Positions 52,720-62,159 of a stretch of DNA of 64,000 nt are shown here, piece after piece. A program made the position numbers and the translations under genes. This DNA is from Tropicibacter alexandrii (GTDB lineage: Bacteria > Pseudomonadota > Alphaproteobacteria > Rhodobacterales > Rhodobacteraceae), in assembly GCF_003667315.2 (NCBI RefSeq), contig NZ_RCTZ02000003.1, forward strand, positions 186,001 to 250,000, written 5' to 3'. Numbering within the stretch: the stretch's first letter is position 1; every line of letters begins with the position of its first letter. The notes below the pieces were generated by a model. That model searched no databases. It worked only from the letters and a program-made list of their open reading frames with translations, and was not told the DNA's origin.

Positions 52720-54393
52720 TTAGTGGGCGGGCTGCTTGTCCCAGTCCTCACGCTTCGGCAGCTGCTCGAAGGTGTGCTCCGGCGGCGGCGAAGGCAGGGT
52801 CCATTCCAGCGTGTCCGCATATTCGTTCCACGGGTTCTTGCGGGTCTCGCGGGCACCGGCGAAGACGGTGTAGATCACGATGCCGAAGAACAGCAGGAAC
52901 GATGCGAAGGACAGCATGGCGCCCCAGGACGACACGTAGTTCCAGGTTGCGAAGGCTTCCGGGTAGTCGATGTAACGACGCGGCATGCCCTGACGACCCA
53001 AGAAGTGCTGCGGGAAGAAGGTGATGTTCACACCGATGAAGAACATCCAGAAGTGCAGCTTGCCCAGCGTCTCGGAATACATGCGGCCGGTCATCTTGGG
53101 CAGGTAGAAGTAGACCCCTGCAAAGATGGTGAAGGCCGCGCCCATCGACATGGTGTAGTGGAAGTGCGCCACGACGTAGTAGGTGTCATGGTACGCCCGG
53201 TCGATGGCTGCCTGGCTCAGCACGATGCCGGTCACGCCGCCAACGGTGAACAGGAAGACGAAGCCCATGGCGAAAAGCATCGGCGTCTTGAACTCGATCG
53301 AGCCGCCCCACATGGTCGCGATCCACGAGAAGATCTTGACCCCGGTGGGCACCGCGATGACCATCGTCGCCAGCATGAAGTAACTCTGCTGGGTCAGCGA
53401 CATGCCGACGGTGTACATGTGGTGCGCCCACACGACAAAGCCCAGAGCACCAATCGCGATCAGCGCCCAGACCATCGGCAGGTAGCCGAAGACCGGCTTG
53501 CGCGAGAAGGTGGCGATGACGTGGCTGGCGATACCAAAGCCCGGCAGGACCACGATATACACCTCGGGGTGACCGAAGAACCACAGGATGTGCTGGTACA
53601 GGATCGGGTCACCGCCGCCCGACGGATCGAAGAACGTCGTGCCGAAGTTACGGTCGGTCAGCAGCATGGTGATGGCACCGGCCAGAACCGGCAGCGACAG
53701 CAGGATCAGCCATGCGGTGATGAAGATCGACCATGCGAACAGCGGCACCTTGAACAGGGTCATGCCGGGGGCACGCATGTTCAGGAAGGTGGTGATGATG
53801 TTGATCGCACCAAGGATCGACGAGGCACCGGATACGTGCACGGCGAAGATCGCGAGGTCCATCGAGTAACCGCCTTCGGTCGTCGACAGCGGCGGGTACA
53901 GGACCCAGCCCACACCGGACCCCAGCTGACCGTTGCCGCCCGGCGAGAAGACCGAGGCGATGGCCAGCGACGTACCTGCGACATACAGCCAGAAGGACAG
54001 GTTGTTCATCCGCGGGAACGCCATGTCCGGCGCGCCGATCTGCAGCGGCATGAAGTAGTTGCCGAAGCCGCCGAACAGGGCCGGGATGACGACGAAGAAC
54101 ATCATCAGGATGCCGTGGCCGGTGATCAGCACGTTCCACAGATGGCCGTTGGGCGTACAGTTTGCGACCTCGGTCGCGAACAGGCGCGCGCCCTCGGCGC
54201 ACATGTATTGAACGCCGGGCTCCATGAGCTCCAAACGCATGTAAACGGTGAACATGACCGAAACGAGACCGACGAGAGCCGAGACGATCAGGTACAGAAT
54301 CCCGATGTCCTTGTGGTTCGTCGACATGAACCAACGGGTAAAGAACCCGCGGTTGTCTTCGTGCTCGTGGCCATGAATGGCGGCGTCTGCCAT
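52720..54393 (-). CDS. ctaD: Cytochrome c oxidase subunit I (aa3 type)
   Basis: 557 residues, full length. After an N-terminal segment ('[20 protein letters not shown]') come twelve helices. Ligands are seen in '[14 protein letters not shown]' (heme a), '[17 protein letters not shown]' (CuB His and cross-linked Tyr), 'WAHHMYTVG' (CuB His-His) and '[14 protein letters not shown]' (hemes). It reduces O2 to water and pumps protons. The other cta subunits are not in the window, a common isolated arrangement in Rhodobacterales. Confidence 0.97.
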   Translation of the reverse strand: MADAAIHGHEHEDNRGFFTRWFMSTNHKDIGILYLIVSALVGLVSVMFTVYMRLELMEPGVQYMCAEGARLFATEVANCTPNGHLWNVLITGHGILMMFFVVIPALFGGFGNYFMPLQIGAPDMAFPRMNNLSFWLYVAGTSLAIASVFSPGGNGQLGSGVGWVLYPPLSTTEGGYSMDLAIFAVHVSGASSILGAINIITTFLNMRAPGMTLFKVPLFAWSIFITAWLILLSLPVLAGAITMLLTDRNFGTTFFDPSGGGDPILYQHILWFFGHPEVYIVVLPGFGIASHVIATFSRKPVFGYLPMVWALIAIGALGFVVWAHHMYTVGMSLTQQSYFMLATMVIAVPTGVKIFSWIATMWGGSIEFKTPMLFAMGFVFLFTVGGVTGIVLSQAAIDRAYHDTYYVVAHFHYTMSMGAAFTIFAGVYFYLPKMTGRMYSETLGKLHFWMFFIGVNITFFPQHFLGRQGMPRRYIDYPEAFATWNYVSSWGAMLSFASFLLFFGIVIYTVFAGARETRKNPWNEYADTLEWTLPSPPPEHTFEQLPKREDWDKQPAH

Positions 54394-54506
54394 TTCAATG
54401 CCTCCTGCTGAGTGTCCTTTATGCTCACGCCAAGGGGAATCCCCAGACGCGCGCGTTGATCCTTTGGCGTTTTAGAATGTGAGACCTGATGCGGCAATGG
54501 AGGAAT

Positions 54507-54520
54507 TTGACGCAGATCAA
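54507..54520. promoter_or_regulatory. Candidate Fnr/Crp-type box
   Basis: TTGACGCAGATCAA matches the Fnr half-site pattern TTGAY, four bases, ATCAA. It lies in the 300-nt divergent gap, 114 nt upstream of the ctaD start and 174 nt upstream of the DUF1127-like gene. An oxygen-responsive FnrL could use it for either gene. Confidence 0.45.
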
Positions 54521-54568
54521 ACACTTTTGTCGCACCCGGCGCGCGGGCCTTGGAAGCGTGCGGGGTCC

Positions 54569-54610
54569 GGAATACCCGACCCGGCGAGCGCGGCGGGGTC
54601 GGGCATACCT
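54569..54610. repeat. Imperfect inverted repeat in the ctaD/DUF1127 gap
   Basis: CGGAATACCCGACCCG faces GGGGTCGGGCATACCT with about 12 of 16 positions complementary. It lies 85 to 125 nt before the DUF1127-like start, in its leader or promoter. Confidence 0.45.
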
Positions 54611-54693
54611 GACTGGAGGGAACTTTTGTTGCGTTCTAGGGTTTTGGCAATGCTGCACAGGACGAAACAAGACACATCCCGGGGGGACCCAAC

Positions 54694-54903
54694 ATGGCAT
54701 ATTTTGACAACAGCTACGAGACCCGAACCACCCTGCGCGACCGCGTGGCGCGCCTGTTCGAGACACCGCATGACCGTAAGGTGCGCGCCCGCGCCGCCCG
54801 GATCGAGGCACTGCGCGCGCTGTCAGATGCAGAACTGGCGGCCCGTGGCATCGCGCGCGACAACATCGTCATGCATGTCTTTTCACAGCGCCCGGCGCGC
54901 TGA
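54694..54903 (+). CDS. DUF1127-like small protein
   Basis: 69 residues. Basic N-terminal helix ('TTLRDRVARLFETPHDRKVR') and 'ALRALSDAELAARGIARDNI' in the C-terminal half. The motif LSDAELxxxGIxRxxI is typical of the YjiS/DUF1127 family, small arginine-rich RNA-associated proteins in some alphaproteobacteria. It is divergent from ctaD and is followed by a hairpin terminator. Confidence 0.7.
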   Translation: MAYFDNSYETRTTLRDRVARLFETPHDRKVRARAARIEALRALSDAELAARGIARDNIVMHVFSQRPAR

Positions 54904-54949
54904 CGGCCCGGTCCGGGGACGCTTACCAAAGTATGTCACATCGCATTGC

Positions 54950-54979
54950 AAGGGGCCCGCGCGGCCCCTTTGGCGTTTC
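54950..54979. terminator. Hairpin terminator after DUF1127-like gene
   Basis: AAGGGGCC and GGCCCCTT flank a CGCGC loop and are followed by T-rich sequence (TTTGGCGTTT). It lies between the small gene and convergent lipB and could serve both. Confidence 0.7.
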
Positions 54980-54986
54980 CGGTGGG

Positions 54987-55655
54987 TCAGGAGGCTTCGG
55001 GTAGGGGGGCTTGGCCCATGACCCGGTCGAACTGGCGGCGCAGCGCCACGTCGACATCCTCCATCGTCACAGGCAGGCCCAGATCGACCAGCGAGGTGAC
55101 GCCGTATTCGGTGATCCCGCAGGGCACGATGCCTGCGAAATGGCTCAGATCCGGTTCGACATTGATCGAGATGCCGTGAAAGCTGACCCATTTGCGCAGC
55201 CGGATGCCGATGGCGGCGATCTTGTCCTCGGCGGTCAGGCCGCTCGGGGTCAGGGGCCGGTCGGGGCGTTCGATCCAGACGCCGACGCGGCCCTCGCGGA
55301 TGTGACCGGTCAGGCCGAATTCGCCTAGCGTGGCGATCACCCATTCCTCAAGCATCTGAACAAAGCGGCGCACATCCTTGCCGCGCGTGTTGAGGTCGAG
55401 CATGACATAGACGACGCGCTGGCCGGGGCCGTGATAGGTATACTGGCCGCCGCGCTTCGTCGTGTAGACGGGAAAGCGGTCGGGCTCCTTCAGGTCCTCG
55501 ATCCGGGCCGAGGTCCCGGCGGTGTAAAGCGGCGGGTGCTCCAGCAGCCAGACACATTCTTCGGCCTCGCCACGGGCGATGGCCTCGGCGCGGGCCTCCA
55601 TAAATGTCAGGGCCTCCTCATAGGGGGTCAGGCCGTCGCTGATCTTCCATTCCAT
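54987..55655 (-). CDS. lipB: Lipoyl(octanoyl) transferase
   Basis: 222 residues. '[14 protein letters not shown]', '[20 protein letters not shown]', 'RVGVWIE', '[12 protein letters not shown]' and the nucleophilic cysteine in '[15 protein letters not shown]' identify LipB, which moves octanoyl groups from ACP to lipoate-dependent enzymes. The start lies 3 nt after the stop of the LytTR gene, so they are probably co-transcribed. Confidence 0.94.
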   Translation of the reverse strand: MEWKISDGLTPYEEALTFMEARAEAIARGEAEECVWLLEHPPLYTAGTSARIEDLKEPDRFPVYTTKRGGQYTYHGPGQRVVYVMLDLNTRGKDVRRFVQMLEEWVIATLGEFGLTGHIREGRVGVWIERPDRPLTPSGLTAEDKIAAIGIRLRKWVSFHGISINVEPDLSHFAGIVPCGITEYGVTSLVDLGLPVTMEDVDVALRRQFDRVMGQAPLPEAS

Positions 55656-55658
55656 GGC

Positions 55659-56441
55659 TTACCGGGGCAGAAGCCCCGCCTCCTTGATCTTGGGCAGGTT
55701 GGCGCGGCTGACCGGAATCTCGGCGCCATGAGTCAGGGTGAGGATGGCGCGATCGCCCTCTCGGCGGGCCTGTGTGACCTGATCGAAGGCCACCCAATGG
55801 GAACGATGCACCTGAGCGCCAGGGATCGCGCCGACCTCGCGGATCGCATCCGACAGGCGCATGAGCAACAGTTCCTCACCGCGCGTGGTGCGCACGCGGG
55901 TATAGTGATCCTCGACCGACAAGGCCACCAGTGCGCCGCGCTTGTCCAGCGGCAGACGGGCCAGTAGGGCGGGGGCTTCGGGCGCAGGGGCGGCGGGCGC
56001 AGGCGGGACCGAGGCTGCGTGCCTTTGGGCAAAGGCGATCACCGTGGTCACGATGATCGAGATCGCAAACAAGGTCCCCAGAAAGACCGGCAGTTCCGAC
56101 AGGTCGGGCCACCAGCCAAAGCTCACGAGATTGATCCCCAGAACGACCAGCGACACGGCCAGCCCGGTCGCGATCCCCATCGCGCCAATCCGCAGCGCCG
56201 GGCTTTGCCCGCCGAGCCATCCGCGCATCAGTTCCGATGACAGGCTCGCCGCGCCATAGGTCGCAAACGCTGTGACCAGCCAGTAGGCGATGCGCGGCAC
56301 GATGGGCAGCAGGTCGACGGTGCCGAAGGGTCCGGCGATTCCCAATGCCGCCCCTGCGCCAGCGAGCGCAAGACCGGTGACCGGGTGGCGCATATGCCGC
56401 CGCCATTCACGAAGCGCCGATTGCGGATCACCGTCACTCAC
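55659..56441 (-). CDS. Membrane-bound LytTR-type DNA-binding protein
   Basis: 260 residues from a GTG at 56441 with GGGAG six bases upstream. Four hydrophobic helices (about 18-145, for example 'IAYWLVTAFATYGAASLSSEL') precede a C-terminal LytTR domain ('LVALSVEDHYTRVRTTRGEEL', 'QVHRSHWVAFDQVTQARRE'). LytTR proteins bind direct-repeat DNA and usually follow a receiver; here the sensor is replaced by membrane helices, so the signal is probably membrane-related. Its target genes are unknown. Confidence 0.83.
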   Translation of the reverse strand: MSDGDPQSALREWRRHMRHPVTGLALAGAGAALGIAGPFGTVDLLPIVPRIAYWLVTAFATYGAASLSSELMRGWLGGQSPALRIGAMGIATGLAVSLVVLGINLVSFGWWPDLSELPVFLGTLFAISIIVTTVIAFAQRHAASVPPAPAAPAPEAPALLARLPLDKRGALVALSVEDHYTRVRTTRGEELLLMRLSDAIREVGAIPGAQVHRSHWVAFDQVTQARREGDRAILTLTHGAEIPVSRANLPKIKEAGLLPR

Positions 56442-56540
56442 GCGCAACTCCCTTATTTTCACGCATGTCGCATGGCACGGGCCGGGGTGTCTTGTCCAGA
56501 ACCGGGTCAGACATTCACACCCCAGACCGGGAGACACGAC

Positions 56541-57032
56541 ATGACCTCGACCCCTTTCCTGACCGCATCCCTGCTCGTGCAACTGCATGCCTTTGGCGCG
56601 ATGATCGCCCTGATCCTCGGGCCGGTGCTGATTGCGCGACGCCGCCGCGACCGCCTGCACAAGGTGCTTGGCTATGTCTGGGTTTTGGCCATGGGCGGCG
56701 CGGCGCTGTCGTCATTCGGCATCACCGATTTCGCGATGATCGGCCCGTTCAGCCCGATCCACCTGTTGTCCGTGCTGGCGCTCTGGTCGATCTGGACCGG
56801 CATGAGCCGCATCTGGAAAGGCGATGTGGCCGGGCATCGCGACGCGATGCGCAGCCTCTACTGGCGCGGGCTGCTGGTTGCGGCGGCGTTCAACTTCCTG
56901 CCGGGGCGGGTCATCAACCGGACGTTCTTCGACGAGACGCGCGAGCTGGGCTATGTGCCGTTGGCGCTGATCCTGACGTTGATCCTGTGGGATGTGTGGC
57001 GCCAGCGCCGGGGGCAGATGCGACCGGCCTGA
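56541..57032 (+). CDS. DUF2306-family membrane protein
   Basis: 163 residues from the ATG at 56541. Four to five hydrophobic helices, with 'HLLSVLALWSIWTGMSRIWK' and 'HRDAMRSLYWRGLLVAAAFN', and invariant-looking His and Arg residues typical of DUF2306. Role unknown. Some relatives sit near electron-transfer genes. It is divergent from the LytTR gene. Confidence 0.82.
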   Translation: MTSTPFLTASLLVQLHAFGAMIALILGPVLIARRRRDRLHKVLGYVWVLAMGGAALSSFGITDFAMIGPFSPIHLLSVLALWSIWTGMSRIWKGDVAGHRDAMRSLYWRGLLVAAAFNFLPGRVINRTFFDETRELGYVPLALILTLILWDVWRQRRGQMRPA

Positions 57033-57218
57033 GGACCGGCGCGCCGGGCGGACCCATCAAGGCGACCGCTGCGCAGCCCGCAGTGTCGGCGGTGATCTGC
57101 CGACGAAAGGCGCTCTGACAACCAATGGTGGCGCGTTTACCACGTTGATACCGTCGCTTGTGCCGAATCGTTTCGCATGCTTGTATTTTCCATAATTCAC
57201 CTTGTCGGAGTGCGATTT

Positions 57219-58889
57219 ATGAAAAAACACATATTAATGATGGCTTTGATGACCGCCGTTGCCGCACCGCCCGCGCCCGTGCTGGCCAATGACCTCGTGC
57301 AAGGCATCGTGGGCGGAATGATCGGCGCCGCGATTGTCAATGGTTCCAAGCAAAAGCCCAAGCGCAGTGCCAGCCCGCAACGCAGCTACTCGGCCAACAG
57401 CGCGCAGCGCACGGCCAATCGCGAGACCCAGACCGCGCTGAACTATTTCGGCTTCAATGCCGGGGGGGCGGATGGCGTGCTCGGGGCGAAATCGCGCGCC
57501 GCGATTTCCGCGTATCAGGCGCATCTGGGCTATCCCGCAACCGGGCAGCTGACCCAGTTCGAGCGGGATTTCCTCGTCGGGTCCTACCACCGCGCCCAAT
57601 CCGGCGGCCCCGCCACGGCGGCCCTGATCGCGCAGAACCCGCAAGGGGTGCGCGGCCTGTTGATCACCTATCGCGATGAACAGATGAACGGCACGGGCGG
57701 CGGCGGCGCAATCGCTGGGCATTACGGGCTACCCGCGGTCGTGGCGGCCTCGGTCAACGAGATCGCGAAATCCTCGGACCCCTCGGCCGAGCAACTGGTC
57801 AGCCGGGCTGGCTTTGTCCAGCTCTCGGACATGAACGGCGATGGGCAGACCGACTATATCCTCGACACCTCGGTGACGGGTTCGGCCTTCTGGTGCTCGG
57901 CACAGTCCTGCGCGGTTCGGGTCTTCGTCTCGACACCGACCGGGTACGAGCGCAACGATTTCCAGGCGTTCAATGTGACCCCGGCGATGTTCGAGTGCCA
58001 GCGCGGCCTGTGCAACAAGGTGAATGACGGCGCGCCTGTGATGGCGGCGGCCCCGGTGCCAGCCGCGCCGCAGCCTGTCCCGCAGGCGCCCGGTGCGCAG
58101 ATGGCAGCAGCGCCGGTGCCCTCGGCAATGCCGGCGGTCAAGGCGCCGGCTCAGATGGCCGCAGCCGCGCCGCAGGTGCCGCAATTCTTCGGCAATGCCG
58201 CGCCCGCGCCGTCGCTGGCCTCGCAATGCAACATGATCAACCTGATGACCTCGACCAACGGTTACACCACCGTGGCCAACATGCAGGACCCTTCGCGGGT
58301 GCTGGCCGAGCAGCTCTGCTTTACGCGGGGCTATGCCATCGCGCGCGGAGACCAGTTGATGGAGGGCATGGCCGGCGTGCCGGTGGCGCAGGTCGATCAG
58401 CAATGCGCTGGCTTCGGTGACTTGCTGAAGACCCATGTCAGTGCCGCTGCGCTGCAACCGCGGGCGCAGGTCCTGCAACAGGTGGGCGGCTTTGCGCTGG
58501 GGCTGGGCATGGCGCCGCAGCAGCTGGAGCAGACGGCGCTGGTCTGCCTTGCTTCGGGCTATCGCACCGATGACATGAACACGGCGGTCGGGTCCGCGCT
58601 GCTGCTGGTGGCGCTGGGCAAGGCACCCTATGCGGAGCTGCTGGGTCACCATCTGAGCCAAGGCTTCGGGATGCCCGAACGCGCCGATCTGGCGCTGGAC
58701 TGGTACGGCGTGGCGACAGAGGCGCTGGCCTCGGGAACCGAGCCGGTCTTTGCTCCGGCGCAGGCGGATCGCCCGGCGCTGTTGCAGGCGGCTGTGTCGG
58801 CCCTGCCCGGGGGCGGTGGCGCTGCGTTGGCCGCGCCGGTTCCGGCGGCGCAGGTCGACGGTGTGCCGGTGTTCAACTTTTCGGATTGA
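57219..58889 (+). CDS. Secreted peptidoglycan-binding-domain protein
   Basis: 556 residues from the ATG at 57219 with GGAG nine bases upstream. A signal peptide ('MKKHILMMALMTAVAAPPAP', cut near VLA-N) precedes a glycine-rich segment and a PG_binding_1-like domain ('RETQTALNYFGFNAGGADGV', 'AISAYQAHLGYPATGQLT', about 75-125). Further on come 'LSDMNGDGQTDYILD', an EF-hand-like or VCBS-like loop, a low-complexity Ala/Pro linker (about 275-320) and a C-terminal helical region with several Cys. It belongs to the periplasm. Exact role unknown. Confidence 0.8.
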   Translation: MKKHILMMALMTAVAAPPAPVLANDLVQGIVGGMIGAAIVNGSKQKPKRSASPQRSYSANSAQRTANRETQTALNYFGFNAGGADGVLGAKSRAAISAYQAHLGYPATGQLTQFERDFLVGSYHRAQSGGPATAALIAQNPQGVRGLLITYRDEQMNGTGGGGAIAGHYGLPAVVAASVNEIAKSSDPSAEQLVSRAGFVQLSDMNGDGQTDYILDTSVTGSAFWCSAQSCAVRVFVSTPTGYERNDFQAFNVTPAMFECQRGLCNKVNDGAPVMAAAPVPAAPQPVPQAPGAQMAAAPVPSAMPAVKAPAQMAAAAPQVPQFFGNAAPAPSLASQCNMINLMTSTNGYTTVANMQDPSRVLAEQLCFTRGYAIARGDQLMEGMAGVPVAQVDQQCAGFGDLLKTHVSAAALQPRAQVLQQVGGFALGLGMAPQQLEQTALVCLASGYRTDDMNTAVGSALLLVALGKAPYAELLGHHLSQGFGMPERADLALDWYGVATEALASGTEPVFAPAQADRPALLQAAVSALPGGGGAALAAPVPAAQVDGVPVFNFSD

Positions 58890-58903
58890 GGCCTGTGGAC
58901 CTT

Positions 58904-58933
58904 GGGTAGGATGGGTTTGAACCCGTCCTACCC
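58904..58933. repeat. GTAGGATGGGT-family hairpin
   Basis: GGGTAGGATGGGTT and AACCCGTCCTACCC flank a TG centre, one G-T pair. It lies 15 nt after the peptidoglycan-binding gene and can act as its terminator. Confidence 0.8.
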
Positions 58934-59027
58934 GGGGCAACCACAAGAAAGCGGTTATCGGCGTGATTTTCCTCTTGGCAAGGCGGGTCCCCTTCGATAA
59001 TGAGCGCCTCACCAAGTCACAGACTGT

Positions 59028-59114
59028 GCGGTCGTGGCGGAATTGGTAGACGCGCAGCGTTGAGGTCGCTGTGGGGTAACTCCCGTGAAGGTTCGAGTCC
59101 TTTCGACCGCACCA
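59028..59114 (+). tRNA. tRNA-Leu (GAG)
   Basis: 87 nt including an encoded CCA. Acceptor arms GCGGTCG and CGACCGC pair perfectly. The anticodon loop is TTGAGGT with anticodon GAG, there is a long variable arm (GTGGGGTAACTCCC) as expected for class II leucine tRNA, and the T-arm GGTTCGAGTCC is conserved. Confidence 0.96.
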
Positions 59115-59132
59115 CCCCCTCTGAGGGATACG

Positions 59133-59160
59133 ACAACCGGGCCATTGGCCCGGTTTTGTC
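59133..59160 (+). terminator. Terminator after tRNA-Leu
   Basis: AACCGGGCC and GGCCCGGTT flank an ATT loop and are followed by TTGTC. It starts 19 nt after the tRNA. Confidence 0.75.
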
Positions 59161-59266
59161 GTTTCCGGGCCGTGGGAATTCCCGCGCAGGGCCTTGAATC
59201 TGTTTGCCTTCCGGGGGCAAAGCCGCTTACTCTCGGATCAGAGAAAGATTTCCCGGGGGGGATGTC

Positions 59267-59827
59267 ATGAAGAGCGACCTGACGGTCCGGCTGGCCAAAC
59301 GGCTGGCGGGGCTGCGCGCTGCCAAGGGCTGGACTCTGGATCAGTTGGCCGGGGCCAGCGGGGTAAGCCGTGCCGCACTGTCACGTCTGGAAAACGCCGA
59401 GGTGTCACCGTCGGCGGATGTGCTGGACAAGCTGGCGCATGCGCACAACATGTCGCTGTCGCGCCTGTTGGCGCTGGTCGAGGATGGCATCGTCGCCCAT
59501 ATCCGGCGCGACGATCAGGCGACGTGGCGCGACGGCGAGGGCGGCTTGTCCCGGCGGGTGGTCTCGCCCGGTGCGGGCGCGCTGGCGGGCGAGGTCTTGG
59601 AATGCAAGCTGACGCCCGGCAGCGATGTGTTCGAAGATGCCGGTCAGGTCGACGGGCTGGAGCATCACCTCGTGATGATCTCGGGCTTTATGCGGGTTGA
59701 ACTGGAAACCGAGGGCCATTCGCTGGGCCCGGGCGACGTGCTGCGCTTTCGCAGGCATGGCCAGTTGCGCTTCCTGACCGCAAAGGGGCAGGGGTCGAAG
59801 TTCTTTCTGTTCACCGTGATGGCCTGA
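59267..59827 (+). CDS. XRE-family regulator with cupin domain
   Basis: 186 residues from the ATG at 59267. HTH at about 10-65 ('GWTLDQLAGASGVSRAALSRLEN', 'VSPSADVLDKLAHAHNMSL') and a C-terminal cupin-like barrel ('HHLVMISGFMRVELETEGHSLGPGDVLRF'). The form is that of regulators of amino acid or polyamine metabolism that bind small ligands in the cupin. The convergent neighbour is L-serine dehydratase, a plausible but unproven target. Confidence 0.87.
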   Translation: MKSDLTVRLAKRLAGLRAAKGWTLDQLAGASGVSRAALSRLENAEVSPSADVLDKLAHAHNMSLSRLLALVEDGIVAHIRRDDQATWRDGEGGLSRRVVSPGAGALAGEVLECKLTPGSDVFEDAGQVDGLEHHLVMISGFMRVELETEGHSLGPGDVLRFRRHGQLRFLTAKGQGSKFFLFTVMA

Positions 59828-59832
59828 GCGAA

Positions 59833-59851
59833 GCCGGGGCAGAGCCCCGGC
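59833..59851. terminator. GC hairpin between convergent genes
   Basis: GCCGGGGC and GCCCCGGC flank an AGA loop, 6 nt after the XRE-cupin stop and 10 nt from the sda stop. The same shape as the one at 14183-14202. Confidence 0.6.
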
Positions 59852-59860
59852 CCGACCGTG

Positions 59861-61234
59861 TCAGCAGTTCGGCACGTTCACCGCGAGGCCGCCCAGAGAC
59901 GTTTCCTTGTAGTGTTCGTGCATGTCGCGCCCGGTCTGGCGCATGGTTTCGATCGCCGCATCGAGCGGCACGAAATGCGTGCCGTCGCCGCGCAGGGCCA
60001 GAGAGGCCGCCGAGACGGCCTTGATCGCGCCCAGACCGTTGCGCTCGATGCAGGGGACCTGCACCAGCCCCTTGACCGGGTCGCAGGTCATCCCGAGGTG
60101 GTGTTCCAGCGCGATCTCGGCGGCGTTCTCGATCTGCTCGGGGGTGCCGCCCATCACGGCGCACAGACCGGCCGCCGCCATGGCCGCCGCGCTGCCGACC
60201 TCGGCCTGGCAGCCCGCCTCGGCGCCCGAGATCGACGCGTTGTATTTCACCAGCCCGCCGATGGCGGCGGCGGTCAGCAGAAAGTCCGGAATGCGCGCGC
60301 GCGTGGCACCCGGTACATGATCCAGCCAGTAGCGGATGACCGCGGGCACCACGCCCGCCGCGCCATTCGTGGGCGCGGTCACGACCTGCCCACCGGCGGC
60401 GTTTTCCTCGTTCACGGCCATGGCATAGACGCTCATCCAGTCGTTGATCGTGTGCGGGGCCTGCTGGTTCATGCCGCGCTCGGCCTGCAACTGGTCGTGG
60501 ATGTTCTTGGCGCGGCGCTTGACCGACAGACCGCCGGGCAGGATGCCGTCGGTGGTCAGGCCGCGCTCGATGCAGCCTTCCATCACGTCCCACAGCCGGG
60601 CGACACCCTTGTCGAGATTGGCCGCACCGCCGCGTGACACCTCGTTGGCGCGCTTCATCTCGGCGATGGACAGGCCCGAGGCCTTGGCCATGTCCAACAT
60701 CTCGGCAGCGGATTTGAACGGGTAGGGGACGGCGGGGCCATCATCGGTGTCCTTGCCAGCGGCCAGTTCCCCTTCGGTCAGGACGAAGCCACCGCCGACG
60801 GAATAGTAGACCTCTTGCAGGATCACGTCGCCCTGCGCGTCGGTCGCCATCAGGATCATGCCATTGGCATGGCCGGGCAGCGCGCGCTCGAAATCGAAGC
60901 GCAGGTCGGTTGTCGGATCAAAAGCAAGCGGGGGCAGGCCCTCGGGCGTGACCTGCTTGCTCTCGGCGATGGCGGCCAGCGTGGTCTCTGCTGCCTCGGC
61001 GTCGTAGGTGTCGGGGCGAAAGCCCGCCAGACCCAGCACCGTGGCCCGGTCGGTGGCGTGGCCGACGCCGGTGAAGGCAAGCGAGCCATGCAAGGATGCC
61101 CGCAGCCCGTGCGCCTTAAAAGGCGCGGCGCGCAAGGCATCGAGGAAACGCGCCCCGGCGACCATCGGCCCCATCGTGTGGGACGATGACGGGCCGACGC
61201 CCACCTTGAACATGTCGAAGACGGATAAGAACAT
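59861..61234 (-). CDS. sda: L-serine ammonia-lyase, iron-sulfur type
   Basis: 457 residues, single-chain form. N-terminal '[24 protein letters not shown]' and, in the C-terminal catalytic half, cysteines in '[19 protein letters not shown]' and '[18 protein letters not shown]' that hold the 4Fe-4S cluster. It deaminates serine to pyruvate and ammonia. Faces the XRE-cupin gene. Confidence 0.96.
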   Translation of the reverse strand: MFLSVFDMFKVGVGPSSSHTMGPMVAGARFLDALRAAPFKAHGLRASLHGSLAFTGVGHATDRATVLGLAGFRPDTYDAEAAETTLAAIAESKQVTPEGLPPLAFDPTTDLRFDFERALPGHANGMILMATDAQGDVILQEVYYSVGGGFVLTEGELAAGKDTDDGPAVPYPFKSAAEMLDMAKASGLSIAEMKRANEVSRGGAANLDKGVARLWDVMEGCIERGLTTDGILPGGLSVKRRAKNIHDQLQAERGMNQQAPHTINDWMSVYAMAVNEENAAGGQVVTAPTNGAAGVVPAVIRYWLDHVPGATRARIPDFLLTAAAIGGLVKYNASISGAEAGCQAEVGSAAAMAAAGLCAVMGGTPEQIENAAEIALEHHLGMTCDPVKGLVQVPCIERNGLGAIKAVSAASLALRGDGTHFVPLDAAIETMRQTGRDMHEHYKETSLGGLAVNVPNC

Positions 61235-61321
61235 GATGGCTCCTTCGAAGCTTTGCCCGTCGCATACGCCTTTTGCGCGCGCTTGCCCGTTTCAAAAGCG
61301 ACCGCCGCCGCGAGGGTTGCG

Positions 61322-62020
61322 TCAGGTGGCGCTGCCTTCGGGGGGATTGGCGTGGATCGGGGCGGTAAAGGGCGCGGGGCCCAAGCCTTCGGCGCGTTGC
61401 GCGGCATGGGTGGCGGGGCGCTGTTCCAGCGCGTGGACCATGCGCGCCAGACGGGGGTATCGGGCGAGGTCGAACCAGCCGGTCTGCCCGTCGGGATAAA
61501 GCGCGCACCAGCGCAACAGCGGCGCGAGGTAGAGGTCGAGCAGGCAGGGCGTGTCACCGATGAAGAAGGGCGCCTCAGCGCCGTAGGCCGCATCGATCAG
61601 GCCAAGATCGCCGGTCAGGCGTGTCTGGACCGTGGTGCGCAGCGCGGCCTGTGCCTGAGTGTCGGGGCCTGCATATTTCTCGGGATAGAAGGTCATCCGC
61701 AAGCCAGTGTGCAGCGTGTTCGACGTAAAGAACAGCCATGTCAGAAAGGCGCCGCGCCGCGCGTCGCCGGGGGCGGGCGCAAGGCCGGGGGCCTGTTCGG
61801 ACAGCCACAGCAGGATCGCCCCGGTCTCGAAGATCGGGCCTTGGGGCGTTTCCAGCACCGGGATCAGCCCGGCGGGGTTCAGGGCGCGATAGGCCGGGCC
61901 GTCCTGCGCGCGGGTCTTTCGGTCGACCAGAACGGTGCGATAGGGCAGGTTCGCCTCTTCGAGGGCAAGCCGCACGATCAGCGAGGCATTGTCGGGCGCG
62001 TAGTGCAAGGTCAGGGTCAT
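61322..62020 (-). CDS. Glutathione S-transferase family protein
   Basis: 232 residues. An N-terminal thioredoxin-fold half ('ASLIVRLALEEANLPYRTVL', 'NPAGLIPVLETPQGPIFETGAILLWL') with the cis-Pro and E-T/S glutathione motif, and an all-helical C-terminal half. Substrate unknown. It lies 87 nt from sda. Confidence 0.88.
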   Translation of the reverse strand: MTLTLHYAPDNASLIVRLALEEANLPYRTVLVDRKTRAQDGPAYRALNPAGLIPVLETPQGPIFETGAILLWLSEQAPGLAPAPGDARRGAFLTWLFFTSNTLHTGLRMTFYPEKYAGPDTQAQAALRTTVQTRLTGDLGLIDAAYGAEAPFFIGDTPCLLDLYLAPLLRWCALYPDGQTGWFDLARYPRLARMVHALEQRPATHAAQRAEGLGPAPFTAPIHANPPEGSAT

Positions 62021-62159
62021 GTCGTGTCCCGGTGTGGTGATCCGCGCCTATCGGTATCAGGTTGCGGCCCGGTGCCAAGCGGTGATCAGAGCGCCGCCGC
62101 TTTCCTTTGGGGACGGTGCCGGGTATTCGGTCAGGTAGGGATGACGGAGGGATCGCGGA

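Noticed and set aside
51433-54411. A long open frame (nearly 1,000 codons) on the plus strand across two RTX genes and ctaD
   Set aside because: It is antisense to genes with clear families, is rich in His/Asp/Gln/Arg as expected from GC-rich antisense, and matches no family.
54561-54620. Riboswitch in the leader of the DUF1127-like gene
   Set aside because: The inverted repeat is imperfect and matches no riboswitch class I know.
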